A stretch of DNA of 20,376 nt from [Eubacterium] saphenum (GTDB lineage Bacteria > Bacillota > Clostridia > Oscillospirales > Ruminococcaceae): positions 1-20,376 of the forward strand of contig SFLN01000027.1 of NCBI GenBank assembly GCA_004554555.1, given 5' to 3'. The translations under genes were made by a program, and so were the position numbers. Every line of letters begins with the position of its first letter. The stretch's first letter is position 1. This document shows, piece after piece, positions 13,179 to 20,376 of the stretch. Under the pieces are notes generated by a model. That model worked only from the letters and a program-made list of their open reading frames with translations, was not told the origin of the DNA and did no database searches.

Positions 13179-14945
13179 TTAGTCGGGCAAAACGTACTTT
13201 GCCTTATAATCATTGAACTCGTCCATAAACTCGGACTTGTCGAGCTTTTTAAGCTCGTTGATGTATTCGTGGGTATCGAGGCTGTTGTCCTGAATTTGGA
13301 TAAGGCAGACCGCGATGTTCGAGCAGTGGTCGGAAACGCGCTCAAAGTTCGTGAGCAAATCCTGCAAAATAAAGCCGAGCTCGATTGTGCAGATACCAGA
13401 GCGCAGACGCTCGATGTGGCGGTTTTTCAGCTCCGCGCGAAGCGTATCGATTACGTCCTCGAGCGGCTCAACCTCTTTCGCGAGCTTGATATCTCCGGTC
13501 ATAAACGACTGTATCGACATATCGAGAATTTCCCTCAGCGCGCTTGTCATAACGCCGACTTCCTTCTCGGCAGCCTCGGAGAAGCGGATTTTTTTCGTGT
13601 GCATTTCCTCGGCGGTTTCCTTGATGTTGACCGCGTGGTCGGAAATTCGCTCCAAATCGCCGATTGTGTGCAAAAGATTTGACACGACCTGGCTGTCGCT
13701 CACGGACAAATCCTTTGAAGCGACTTGCAAAATATACGAGCCGATTTTGTCCTCGTAGATATCGATTGTGTTCTCGTTATCGACAACCTCCTGCGCTACC
13801 TTCGGGTCGTATTCCTTGACCAAATCAAGCGACATCAGCAGCGTTTTTTTGGTGAGAGTCGCCATTTTGTAGGCAACATTCTTGCACTGCTCGATAGCGA
13901 TAGAGGGAGTGTTGAGGAAGCGCTTGTCGAGCATCGGCATTTCTGCTGCGTCTTCGCCGGGCTTGTCGCGGATTGTGAGGCAGGCGAGCTTTTCAAGCTG
14001 CTTGGTGAACGGGAGGAAAAGCGCGGTTACGAGCACGTTGAAGCAGGTGTGGATAATTGCAATTCCCACGGAGTTCAGCTGTTCGGTCATAAACGGCAAA
14101 TCTATGAGCGCATTTACCAGATAGAACAGCCCGAGGAAAACAACCGTACCGATTACGTTGAAGTAAAGGTGAACGATAGCGACGCGCTTTGCGGACTTAT
14201 TCGCGCCAATTGACGAGATAAGCGCCGTCACGCACGAGCCGATGTTTTGTCCGAGAATTATCGGGAGCGCGATGGAGTAGGTCACGGTTCCCGTTTTATT
14301 CGAGATTGACTGCAAAATACCGATTGACACGGACGACGACTGAAGCACCGCCGTCAGAAGCGCGCCTGCGAGAACTCCCAAAATCGGGTTGGAGAACATT
14401 GTCATAATGCTGGTGAACTGCTCGTTGTCCTTGAGACTCTCCGCCGCGGAGGACATTGAGTTCATACCGAACATCAAAAGCGCAAATCCCACCATAATTG
14501 TACCGACGGTTCGCTTTTTGTCGGACTTGGTGAACATTGCGAGAATGATACCCAAAATCGCGAGAACCGTGGTGAAGGTTTTCACGCTGAAAATCTGCGA
14601 AAGAAGTGCGTCGCTGCCGCCGCCGACGGACGAAAGACTCACCAGCCACGCGGTTGCGGTTGTACCGATGTTCGCACCCATGATGACGCCGATAACCTGC
14701 GACAGCTTCATCAGCCCCGAGTTAACGAAGCCGACCATCATAACGGTTGTTGCTGCGGAGGATTGAATGAGAGCGGTGACAATTGCGCCAAGCCCCACGC
14801 CTTTGATGGGGTTTGAGGTCATCTTTTCGAGCAGCGTTTCAATTCGTCCGCCCGCCAGCTTTTCCAAAGCTCCGCTGAGCGTGTGCATTCCGAACATAAA
14901 CACCGCGAGTCCGCCGAACATTCCAAGCAAATCCTGAAAGCTCAT
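13179..14945 (-). CDS. Na/Pi cotransporter family protein with PhoU-like C-terminal domain
   Basis: 588 residues, matching the bacterial Na/Pi-cotransporter II-related family with a fused PhoU domain. The membrane part (about 1-330) contains the duplicated QSS signature: ALIQSSAATT (Q61) and AVLQSSSVSI (Q202), each followed by a hydrophobic segment and an N/Q-G-N/S-type turn (MGANIGTTAT, LGQNIGSCVT), as expected for the inverted-repeat fold of these transporters. The C-terminal about 230 residues are helical and PhoU-like, ending with LQDLLTNFERVSDHCSNIAV. It should move phosphate with sodium, probably in a phosphate-regulated way; direction and regulation are not shown. GGGAG precedes ATG 14945, with a strong promoter at 15000-15028 and a terminator after the stop. 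Confidence 0.92.
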   Translation of the reverse strand: MSFQDLLGMFGGLAVFMFGMHTLSGALEKLAGGRIETLLEKMTSNPIKGVGLGAIVTALIQSSAATTVMMVGFVNSGLMKLSQVIGVIMGANIGTTATAWLVSLSSVGGGSDALLSQIFSVKTFTTVLAILGIILAMFTKSDKKRTVGTIMVGFALLMFGMNSMSSAAESLKDNEQFTSIMTMFSNPILGVLAGALLTAVLQSSSVSIGILQSISNKTGTVTYSIALPIILGQNIGSCVTALISSIGANKSAKRVAIVHLYFNVIGTVVFLGLFYLVNALIDLPFMTEQLNSVGIAIIHTCFNVLVTALFLPFTKQLEKLACLTIRDKPGEDAAEMPMLDKRFLNTPSIAIEQCKNVAYKMATLTKKTLLMSLDLVKEYDPKVAQEVVDNENTIDIYEDKIGSYILQVASKDLSVSDSQVVSNLLHTIGDLERISDHAVNIKETAEEMHTKKIRFSEAAEKEVGVMTSALREILDMSIQSFMTGDIKLAKEVEPLEDVIDTLRAELKNRHIERLRSGICTIELGFILQDLLTNFERVSDHCSNIAVCLIQIQDNSLDTHEYINELKKLDKSEFMDEFNDYKAKYVLPD

Positions 14946-14999
14946 AAGTTATACTCCCGAATTTCTCATCTGTTTATTTAAAAATTCCCATACAATCTT

Positions 15000-15028
15000 A
15001 TTATACATAATTTTTTCGGAAATGTAAA
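15000..15028 (-). promoter_or_regulatory. Sigma-A promoter of the Na/Pi cotransporter gene
   Basis: On the minus strand: TTTACA (15028 to 15023), a 17-base spacer and TATAAT (15005 to 15000). The leader is about 50 bases. I did not see a clear pho-box. Confidence 0.82.
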
Positions 15029-15160
15029 GAGTTTGTAAAAATTTCATCATTTTGTATAAAACATTTTACCGGCTAAATGATTTTTTACAAAAAATTTGCA
15101 CAATTTTGTTGAATAATAACCAAAAATTCCGCTTATCGTAAAAATTTTTGTGAAAAATCA

Positions 15161-15189
15161 TCGACAAATCCGTGAAAATGTGATATAAT
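15161..15189 (+). promoter_or_regulatory. Probable promoter of the cytidylate-kinase-like gene
   Basis: TCGACA (15161-15166), a 17-base spacer and TATAAT (15184-15189), with a leader of about 38 bases. The -35 box has one mismatch to consensus. The bases between this and the divergent transporter promoter (about 15030-15160) are strongly AT-rich and otherwise featureless to my eye. Confidence 0.75.
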
Positions 15190-15233
15190 AAGTTAACGAA
15201 AAGTTTCAAACATTTCCGAAAGAGGGTGCTTTT

Positions 15234-15827
15234 ATGAGGAAAATCATCACAATTTCAAGGCAGTACGCAAGCGGCGGCCGCGAAATCGGACAAAAGCTTG
15301 CGAAGCGGCTCAGCACGAGCTATTACGACCACGAGCTGCTTGAAGAGGCGGCAAAGGGCAGCGGTATACACCAAAGTCATTTTGTGGAAAACGACGAAAA
15401 GCGCACCAACAGCTTCCTTTATCTCCTGTCCACAACCTACGGTCAGGGCGGCGTGCCGTTTGATGATTCGCTGTTTTTCGCCACGCTGAACGCTGTCCGC
15501 AAAATCGCTTCCGAGGAGGACTGCGTGATAATCGGTCGCTGCGCGGATTACGCACTGCGCGATTTTGAGCGCGTGCTGAACGTTTTCATCACCGCGCCGA
15601 TTGACGTTCGTGTAAAGCGCGCGGTTGAGGTGTACGGCATTGCCGAAAAGCACGCTGAGGACTATGTAAAGCGCATCGACAAACAACGCATTTCCTATTA
15701 TAATTACTACACCGACAAACGCTGGGGACAGCCGCAGAACTATCAGATTTGCCTCGACAGCTCCGCGCTCGGAATTGACGGCACGGTTGACCTGCTCGAA
15801 AAATTCTCCGAGGAATATTTCAAGTAA
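15234..15827 (+). CDS. Cytidylate-kinase-like family protein
   Basis: 197 residues. It resembles the AAA-type cytidylate-kinase-like family that is common in clostridia: an N-terminal ITISRQYASGGREIGQKLAK in place of a classical GxxGxGKS loop, YYDHELLEEAA, a central VIIGRCADYAL segment, and NVFITAPIDVRVKRAVEVYGI with the following AEDYVKRIDKQRISYYNYYT, reminiscent of the LID region of nucleoside monophosphate kinases. The substrate of these stand-alone proteins is not established; it may phosphorylate a nucleotide but differs from the canonical CMP kinase Cmk. GAGGG lies upstream of ATG 15234. Single-gene unit with promoter and terminator. Family good, reaction uncertain. Confidence 0.88.
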   Translation: MRKIITISRQYASGGREIGQKLAKRLSTSYYDHELLEEAAKGSGIHQSHFVENDEKRTNSFLYLLSTTYGQGGVPFDDSLFFATLNAVRKIASEEDCVIIGRCADYALRDFERVLNVFITAPIDVRVKRAVEVYGIAEKHAEDYVKRIDKQRISYYNYYTDKRWGQPQNYQICLDSSALGIDGTVDLLEKFSEEYFK

Positions 15828-15850
15828 CAGTACATTTTTCGACAACTTTA

Positions 15851-15896
15851 AGGCTGTTGATAAGCGCGATTGCGTGATATCAACAGCCTGTTTTGT
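15851..15896 (+). terminator. Terminator between two converging genes
   Basis: AGGCTGTTGAT (15851-15861) and ATCAACAGCCT (15879-15889) form an 11-bp perfect stem with a 17-base loop, followed by GTTTTGTT. It serves the cytidylate-kinase-like gene. On the minus strand the stem is immediately beyond the alarmone synthetase stop (15896-15898) and the following sequence contains TTAAAG, so it may also work in reverse. Confidence 0.8.
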
Positions 15897-16591
15897 TAGT
15901 CGATTTGCTTCAAGGTTCTGTAAATTTGCTGCATTTTCAAATCGGTCTGAGCGATGGTTTCCGCGCAGACGCGAAGCTGCTCGGCAAGCTCTGCGGAAAC
16001 CTCGGTGTCGGTCTTGTATTTCAGCTCGTGTTCAAGGCTCGCCCAGAAGTCCATAGCGATGGTTCTTATCTGCACCTCAACGTTCACCAGCTCTTTCTGC
16101 TCGGAAAGATAAACGGGCGTTTCGATGACGAGATGAAGACTGCGGTAGCCGTTTGCTTTGGGGTTGGCGATGTAGTCCTTGCGTTTGATAAGGGTAACGT
16201 CGTCCTGCGCCGTGAGCAGGTCGGCAACCTGATAGATATCCTCTATGTAGTTACAGATAACCCTAACTCCCGCGATATCGAACAGATTTTCCCGCACCGA
16301 CTCAACGGTGAACGGGAGATTTTGCCGCTGGAGCTTCTTGAACATACTTTCGGGGGATTTCAGTCTGTCCTCGATATGGTGAATGGGGTTGTAGGAGTAT
16401 TTTGTGCGGAACTCGCTGTCAAGAATTTCCAGCTTTGTTTTAACCTCGCGGATTGCGGAGTCGTAGAGGTGTTCAAGCTCGATAAACTTGTACATCTGGT
16501 CCATAACCGCCTGCTGGCTGTTCTCGGCAAGCAGCTGTTTAACGGGAGCAAGCGCCGTGGGAGATGCCTGCTTTTTCCTCTTGAGTTTCAT
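15896..16591 (-). CDS. relQ: Small alarmone synthetase, GTP pyrophosphokinase (RelQ/YjbM type)
   Basis: 231 residues, the usual length for a single-domain small alarmone synthetase. It would transfer pyrophosphate from ATP to GDP or GTP to make (p)ppGpp in the cytoplasm. RelA/SpoT synthetase motifs are present: RLKSPESMFKK (76-86), DIAGVRVIC (106-113), NPKANGYRSLH (143-153) and EVQIRTIAMDFWASLEHELKYK, with the catalytic Glu at 172. There is no HD hydrolase, TGS or ACT domain, so it is a synthetase only. The RelQ group is favoured over RelP by general pattern; this is not certain. The start at 16591 has AAAGGAAG upstream, with a TATAAT at 16625-16630. Its upstream neighbour is the motif-repeat protein; no functional link is evident. 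Confidence 0.92.
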   Translation of the reverse strand: MKLKRKKQASPTALAPVKQLLAENSQQAVMDQMYKFIELEHLYDSAIREVKTKLEILDSEFRTKYSYNPIHHIEDRLKSPESMFKKLQRQNLPFTVESVRENLFDIAGVRVICNYIEDIYQVADLLTAQDDVTLIKRKDYIANPKANGYRSLHLVIETPVYLSEQKELVNVEVQIRTIAMDFWASLEHELKYKTDTEVSAELAEQLRVCAETIAQTDLKMQQIYRTLKQID

Positions 16592-16624
16592 TTTTCCAAC
16601 TTCCTTTCAAAAGTTTTCAAAATA

Positions 16625-16630
16625 ATTATA
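16625..16630 (-). promoter_or_regulatory. Possible -10 box of relQ
   Basis: TATAAT on the minus strand (16630 to 16625), about 35 bases before the relQ start. The -35 region is poor: TTAACA lies 20 bases upstream. The promoter is therefore tentative, but the 89-base gap from the preceding gene makes one likely. Confidence 0.5.
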
Positions 16631-16680
16631 CAACGCGAAAAAATAAAATGTGTTAAAATCGCGTGAAGAATATGTGAAAG

Positions 16681-18021
16681 TTACTTGGAAGCGTCCTGTT
16701 TCATTCCGCTGAGCAGCGCTTCGATTTCGTCCTGCGACATTTTGCCGCCGCTCTCTTGCTTAGGCTCGGGAGCAGGCTCGGCTGCGGCAGTTTGCGCGGC
16801 AATCAGCTTTTCGATATCGTCCTGCGACATCTTGCCGCCGCTCTCTTGCTTAGGCTCGGGAGCGGGCTCAGCTGCACCCATCTGCGCAGCAATCAGCTTT
16901 TCGATATCGTCCTGTGACATCTTCCCGCCGCTCTCTTGCTTAGGCTCGGGAGCGGGCTCAGCTGCGCCCATTTGCGCGGCAATCAGCTTTTCGATATCGT
17001 CCTGCGACATCTTGCCGCCGCTCTCTTGCTTCGGCTCGGGAGCGGGTTCAGCTGCACCCATTTGCGCGGCAATCAGCTTTTCAATATCGTCCTGCGACAT
17101 TTTCCCGCCGCTCTCGGCTTTCGGCTCGGGAGCGGGTTCAGCTGCGGCAGTTTGTGCGGCAATCAGCTTTTCGATATCGTCCTGCGACATCTTGCCGCTG
17201 CTCTCTTGCTTAGGCTCGGGAGCGGGCTGAGCAGCGGCAGTTTGCGCGGCAATCAGCTTCTCAATATCGTCCTGCGACATCTTACCGCCGTTGTCGGAAT
17301 CGGGCTCGTCATCATCGAAATCGCAGTGGTCGATTGCCGGAGAGTCGGTAAGTCCCGATTGAGCAAGCAGCGCCTCGATTTCATCGGCGGTCATTGTGTT
17401 GTTCCGCAGCGGCTCTTCCTCAACCTCAGGAACGGCTTCCATAGGCGGTACGCCAAGCTCCTCCTTAATTGCCGAAACATCGGGCTTATGCTGATTGAGG
17501 ATTTCCTCGGTATCGGCAATGCTTGCGGTCGGTGCTTTGACCTGCTGCGGCTGAGGAGCGGGTGCGGGTGCTGACGCGGGTGTGAAAACGGGCGCATTTG
17601 CGGTGAAAAGCTCCTTGAAATTATCGAGAGCCTGCTCATAGCTGAAGCTGTCGCCCTCAAACTTCACCCAATATTTGTCGTAAGGCGTCATTCCGCGCGT
17701 TTTTTTGACGATATCCATAACGCTGTACTTTTCAAGTCCAACCGAAGAAAGCGCAGTTCGCGTAAAGGGCGTTTTGTCCTGGAAAACGCGGCTGGACAGG
17801 AAGAAATAGATATCGGAGATGGAAAGCGGTCTGTTGATAGGCGTGAGCATTTCTTCCTTATATTTGGTAATTATACGGAAGCTCACCTTTTGGTCGGCGG
17901 AGATTTCATACTCTGCGACAGGGCTGTCCTCTTTGTACAGCTCGAATTTCATCGGCAGCGGCAGCTCGAACGAGTGATTGTCCACCAATCTGTAACGGTT
18001 GCGCTTTAATACATTTCCCAT
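16681..18021 (-). CDS. Repeat protein with eight FliM-like EIEALL motifs, function unknown
   Basis: 446 residues; no named family recognised. Residues 1-125 look globular, closing with TRGMTPYDKYWVKFEGD. Residues 145-165 are Pro/Ala/Gln-rich, and 195-245 are acidic. Motif MTADEIEALLA occurs at 210, then six near-identical 30-residue units from 248 (starts 248, 278, 308, 338, 368, 398), each MSQDDIEKLIAAQ plus an Ala/Pro/Glu linker (EPAPEPKQES), and a final MSQDEIEALLSGM at 428. The motif resembles the FliM N-terminal LSQxEIDALL peptide that binds phosphorylated CheY. No membrane segment or signal peptide. Start ATG 18021 has GGAGGA upstream and a strong promoter. It is divergent from a diguanylate cyclase gene. 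The layout suggests a soluble multivalent scaffold; this is inference only. Confidence 0.85.
   Translation of the reverse strand: MGNVLKRNRYRLVDNHSFELPLPMKFELYKEDSPVAEYEISADQKVSFRIITKYKEEMLTPINRPLSISDIYFFLSSRVFQDKTPFTRTALSSVGLEKYSVMDIVKKTRGMTPYDKYWVKFEGDSFSYEQALDNFKELFTANAPVFTPASAPAPAPQPQQVKAPTASIADTEEILNQHKPDVSAIKEELGVPPMEAVPEVEEEPLRNNTMTADEIEALLAQSGLTDSPAIDHCDFDDDEPDSDNGGKMSQDDIEKLIAAQTAAAQPAPEPKQESSGKMSQDDIEKLIAAQTAAAEPAPEPKAESGGKMSQDDIEKLIAAQMGAAEPAPEPKQESGGKMSQDDIEKLIAAQMGAAEPAPEPKQESGGKMSQDDIEKLIAAQMGAAEPAPEPKQESGGKMSQDDIEKLIAAQTAAAEPAPEPKQESGGKMSQDEIEALLSGMKQDASK
16741..17280. repeat. Six tandem 90-bp repeats inside a coding region
   Basis: Six complete in-frame copies begin at 16741, 16831, 16921, 17011, 17101 and 17191, each ending in the GACAT that encodes MS. 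Copies differ at few bases. On the coding strand, linker subtypes run TAAAQ, TAAAE, MGAAE, MGAAE, MGAAE, TAAAE, so the three MGAAE copies likely arose by recent duplication. Degenerate partial copies flank the array on both sides (16681-16740 and 17281-17310). Confidence 0.95.
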
Positions 18022-18098
18022 AGCTGTTCCTCCGAGTAAATTTATGGAACGCGGCGCTTCGCTTGCCGCAATAGTATTTTTTATAATAATCCATTCTC

Positions 18099-18127
18099 AT
18101 TATATCACTTTTTTTCCATTTATTCAA
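18099..18127 (-). promoter_or_regulatory. Sigma-A promoter of the repeat-protein gene
   Basis: On the minus strand: TTGAAT (18127 to 18122), a 17-base spacer and TATAAT (18104 to 18099). The leader is about 70 bases and includes a small GC hairpin (GCGGC/GCCGC, about 18052-18070). The rest of the gap to the divergent cyclase gene (18128-18305) is AT-rich. A possible weak TTGACG box lies at 18137-18142, and I see no convincing promoter for the cyclase. Confidence 0.8.
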
Positions 18128-18305
18128 GAGGTGTATTTGACGATTTTTCTCAAATGGACAATGTAATCTTCACAAAACGCTTTTTGAGTTTTTGTATAAA
18201 ATTAATAAAAATTCAAAAAAAGGCAGGAAGATTTTATATAGCTGTTTACAAAAAGAAATTGCGAGTGTTCTTGAGAAATACATTTTGTGAAACGGGGAGA
18301 ATGCA

Positions 18306-20225
18306 ATGAAATTCAAAACAATACTTATGATTGCTGCGATGCTGTTTGCTATCATACCGATGGTAGTTTTTGCAGTTTTCAGCAACAACGCGCTGAGCGC
18401 AAGCGGTGAAAAGGAGTTTACGAATATCGTAAAATCCGTTGCGGAAAATCAAGCTTCTCCGCTGAACGCCGTTGTTAACACCGCGAGGTCCGATATCGAA
18501 TTCCTTGCGAGCGTTGACTCGGTTAAGGGTGCGGCGGTTTCGGGTTCGTCGAACGCGGACGCAGACGCGCTTTTGAAGAATTTTGCCGATGGAAACGCGC
18601 TTGTTGTCGGAGCGAGAATTGTCAACAACAGCGGTAAGATTATCGCGGGAACCGATTCCGGCAAGGATTTGGAAAACGCTTCGGGTTATTCTTCCTACAA
18701 GGACGAGGCGGTTTATTTCGATGACGCTTCCGGCAAGACCAACACAAATTCAACTATGATTATCAAGAAGAACTTCGGACAGTGCTTCATCTTGATTTCG
18801 TACGATATTTTCGGCGACAACTCGCTTATTTCGAGAATTTGCTCCAACGCAAAGTTCTATGAGCAGGGCAACATTATGGTTGTCGATTCCAAGGGCAACT
18901 GGAGCACCGGCAGCGGCTATAACAACAGCTCCGTTCTTAACGGCGATATTTCGGCGCAGCTTTCGGGACTTCCTGAGGGCACGGTTTCGGGCACGTTTAA
19001 GTACACGGGTACCGACGGTGCGGAAAACCTCGCAGCAGCGGTTAAAGTCGGCGGCGAAGGTGGACTTTCGGCGGTTGTAAGCTGCCCCACGAACAGAGCG
19101 GTTCAGTTCTCGCGCAATGCTTCCACGACTATTATCGTAGTAACGATTGTTCTGTCGATTATTTCCGCAATCGCGGCGATTGTTGTTTCGGGTCTGCTCA
19201 CGGCACCGCTGAAGAACATTCAGAAAACGCTTGAAACTATCCGCAACGGCGACCACGAGGCTCGTATCAAGAATATGAACAACAACGAGTACGGTCAGCT
19301 TTCGAGAGCGTTCAACAACCTGGTTGACGATATCGTTGTCAGCGAGGACAGATACAGAAACATCTCCGAGATGTCCGACAACATTATTTTCGAGTGGAAT
19401 TTCAAGACCAACGAGGTTGTGTTCTCCAACAACTTTAATAAGAAGTTCAGCTATCGCGCTCCCTCCAACCACTTCGGTGACAGCTTCCTGCTCAAGGCAA
19501 AGGTTCACCCCGATGACCTGGAGAGATACAGAAGCGACCTCGACCAGCTTGAAAAGGGCAAGAATTTCGAGCGCAACGAGTACCGTATCAAGAATATTTA
19601 CGGCGACTTTATTTGGGTGCTGATGAGAACGGCAACGCTGAAGGACAACGAGGGCAAGCCGGTTAAGGTTGTCGGAGTTATGGTTGATATCGACCGCGGA
19701 AAGAAGTCCGAGCAGCAGCTCACCGAGCGCGCAAGCTACGATGCTCTCACAGAGCTTTACAACCGTGAAACCATTGAAAATCAGATTGACAACGAGATTT
19801 CGCTGTCCGAGATGCGTAAATCCGAGATGGCGGTTCTGTTCATCGACGTCGATGACTTCAAGCACTACAACGACAATTACAGCCACGCGACAGGCGACCA
19901 GGTTCTGAAATTCCTTGCAAAGACGATTAAGACTGAGGTTGAAGGAATTGGCTTCGGAGGAAGATACGGCGGCGACGAGTTTATCGTGCTGCTGCGTGAC
20001 GCGGAAACCAACGACCCCGCGCTCTTTGCGCAGAGGATTATCGCAAAGCTCAACGAGGGCTTTGACGCGGATATCGGCGAGCACCTCACGGTAAGCGTGT
20101 CCATCGGTATCGCGCTCATCAAGGACAACTACAACACACGCGTTGAATACCTCATCGGTAAAGCCGACGACGCGATGTACTCCGTTAAGAAGAGCGGTAA
20201 ATCCAACTACGCGTTCATCAACTAA
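18306..20225 (+). CDS. Membrane sensor diguanylate cyclase (extracellular sensor-HAMP-PAS-GGDEF)
   Basis: 639 residues. Makes c-di-GMP from two GTP at the inner face of the membrane. Order: membrane segment (about 5-27), extracellular sensor region (about 28-272, Cache-like by layout, ligand unknown), second membrane segment (about 274-298), HAMP (about 298-350), a PAS_3-like domain (about 352-465, with HPDDLERYRSDL and DFIWVLMR), and a GGDEF domain (about 478-639) beginning DALTELYNRE. The catalytic GGDEF is intact (555-559) in RYGGDEF, and the metal-binding FIDVDDFKHYND is present. The inhibitory RxxD site is absent: the equivalent residues 546-549 are EGIG. There is no EAL domain. GGGGAG precedes the start; a two-codon ATG-CAA-TGA overlaps the start codon. 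A terminator follows. Confidence 0.95.
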   Translation: MKFKTILMIAAMLFAIIPMVVFAVFSNNALSASGEKEFTNIVKSVAENQASPLNAVVNTARSDIEFLASVDSVKGAAVSGSSNADADALLKNFADGNALVVGARIVNNSGKIIAGTDSGKDLENASGYSSYKDEAVYFDDASGKTNTNSTMIIKKNFGQCFILISYDIFGDNSLISRICSNAKFYEQGNIMVVDSKGNWSTGSGYNNSSVLNGDISAQLSGLPEGTVSGTFKYTGTDGAENLAAAVKVGGEGGLSAVVSCPTNRAVQFSRNASTTIIVVTIVLSIISAIAAIVVSGLLTAPLKNIQKTLETIRNGDHEARIKNMNNNEYGQLSRAFNNLVDDIVVSEDRYRNISEMSDNIIFEWNFKTNEVVFSNNFNKKFSYRAPSNHFGDSFLLKAKVHPDDLERYRSDLDQLEKGKNFERNEYRIKNIYGDFIWVLMRTATLKDNEGKPVKVVGVMVDIDRGKKSEQQLTERASYDALTELYNRETIENQIDNEISLSEMRKSEMAVLFIDVDDFKHYNDNYSHATGDQVLKFLAKTIKTEVEGIGFGGRYGGDEFIVLLRDAETNDPALFAQRIIAKLNEGFDADIGEHLTVSVSIGIALIKDNYNTRVEYLIGKADDAMYSVKKSGKSNYAFIN

Positions 20226-20259
20226 GTGTAGTTTTGTCGAAAATTATACAAAAAGTTAT

Positions 20260-20290
20260 AATCCCCGCCGATTTGGCGGGGATTTGTGCA
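20260..20290 (+). terminator. Terminator of the diguanylate cyclase gene
   Basis: AATCCCCGCC (20260-20269) and GGCGGGGATT (20275-20284) form a perfect 10-bp stem with a 5-base loop, followed by a modest T-tract (TTTGTGC). It lies 34 bases after the stop. Confidence 0.85.
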
Positions 20291-20355
20291 ATTTAAATAA
20301 AATTGCTTTGCAAATATTGTTGTATTTAACACTAGTATCTTTAGAAAAAATACTG

Positions 20356-20361
20356 TATAAT
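20356..20361 (+). promoter_or_regulatory. Possible -10 box for a gene beyond the window
   Basis: TATAAT at 20356-20361 in an AT-rich context after the cyclase terminator. The -35 region at 17 bases is poor (TAGTAT). It probably drives a gene that starts after the window end. Confidence 0.45.
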
Positions 20362-20376
20362 AAGAACAGGCAAAAA

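Noticed and set aside
16741..17280. CRISPR array or intergenic satellite
   Set aside because: The 90-bp repeats are in frame inside a protein gene, contiguous without unique spacers.
18750..20084. Long minus-strand open frame (444 codons) opposite the diguanylate cyclase gene
   Set aside because: The translation is rich in Val, Asn and Arg with no domain, and the cyclase on the other strand is unambiguous. A shadow frame.

Overview
The window reads as chromosomal DNA of a low-to-moderate GC Gram-positive bacterium, most likely an anaerobic clostridium of the Ruminococcaceae/Oscillospiraceae type. The grounds are the gene order SRP RNA-dnaX-ybaB-recR, strong AAGGAGG-type ribosome binding sites, many near-consensus sigma-A promoters, a CsoR/CopA copper operon, a ComFB protein and a PdaB-like deacetylase. 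This is inferred from gene content; no 16S or other taxonomic marker is present.

Layout. 1-614 (minus): 5' part of a secreted polysaccharide deacetylase, running into a palindromic repeat at the window edge. 796-1068 (plus): comFB with a perfect promoter. 1181-4235 (minus): recR, ybaB, dnaX and, upstream, the SRP RNA gene ffs with its own promoter. 4359-5723 (plus): glmM with promoter and terminator. 5724-6135: non-coding, filled with a cluster of near-perfect hairpins. 6136-8730 (minus): clpB. 8755-8913: a MITE-like inverted-repeat element. 8915-9568 (minus): a ribbon-helix-helix protein of unknown function. 9699-12559 (plus): CsoR operator, csoR and copA, with a CopZ-type domain fused at the CopA C-terminus that has its own internal ribosome binding site. 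12597-14945 (minus): a small membrane protein and a Na/Pi cotransporter-PhoU protein. 15234-15827 (plus): a cytidylate-kinase-like protein. 15896-16591 (minus): a small alarmone synthetase. 16681-18021 (minus): a repeat protein carrying eight FliM-like short motifs. 18306-20225 (plus): a membrane-bound sensor diguanylate cyclase.

Functionally this is mostly core housekeeping (replication and repair, protein targeting, cell wall precursor synthesis, protein disaggregation), with copper homeostasis, phosphate transport and nucleotide second-messenger signalling. Three genes touch or may touch nucleotide messengers: the diguanylate cyclase makes c-di-GMP, the small alarmone synthetase makes (p)ppGpp, and ComFB-domain proteins have been reported as cyclic-dinucleotide receptors in other phyla.

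The most unusual item is the 446-residue protein at 16681-18021. It has a globular N-terminal region followed by a long Pro/Ala/Glu linker that presents eight copies of a motif close to the FliM N-terminal CheY-binding peptide, six of them in nearly identical 90-bp DNA repeats. No flagellar gene is in the window. It is divergently transcribed from the diguanylate cyclase. Its function is unknown.
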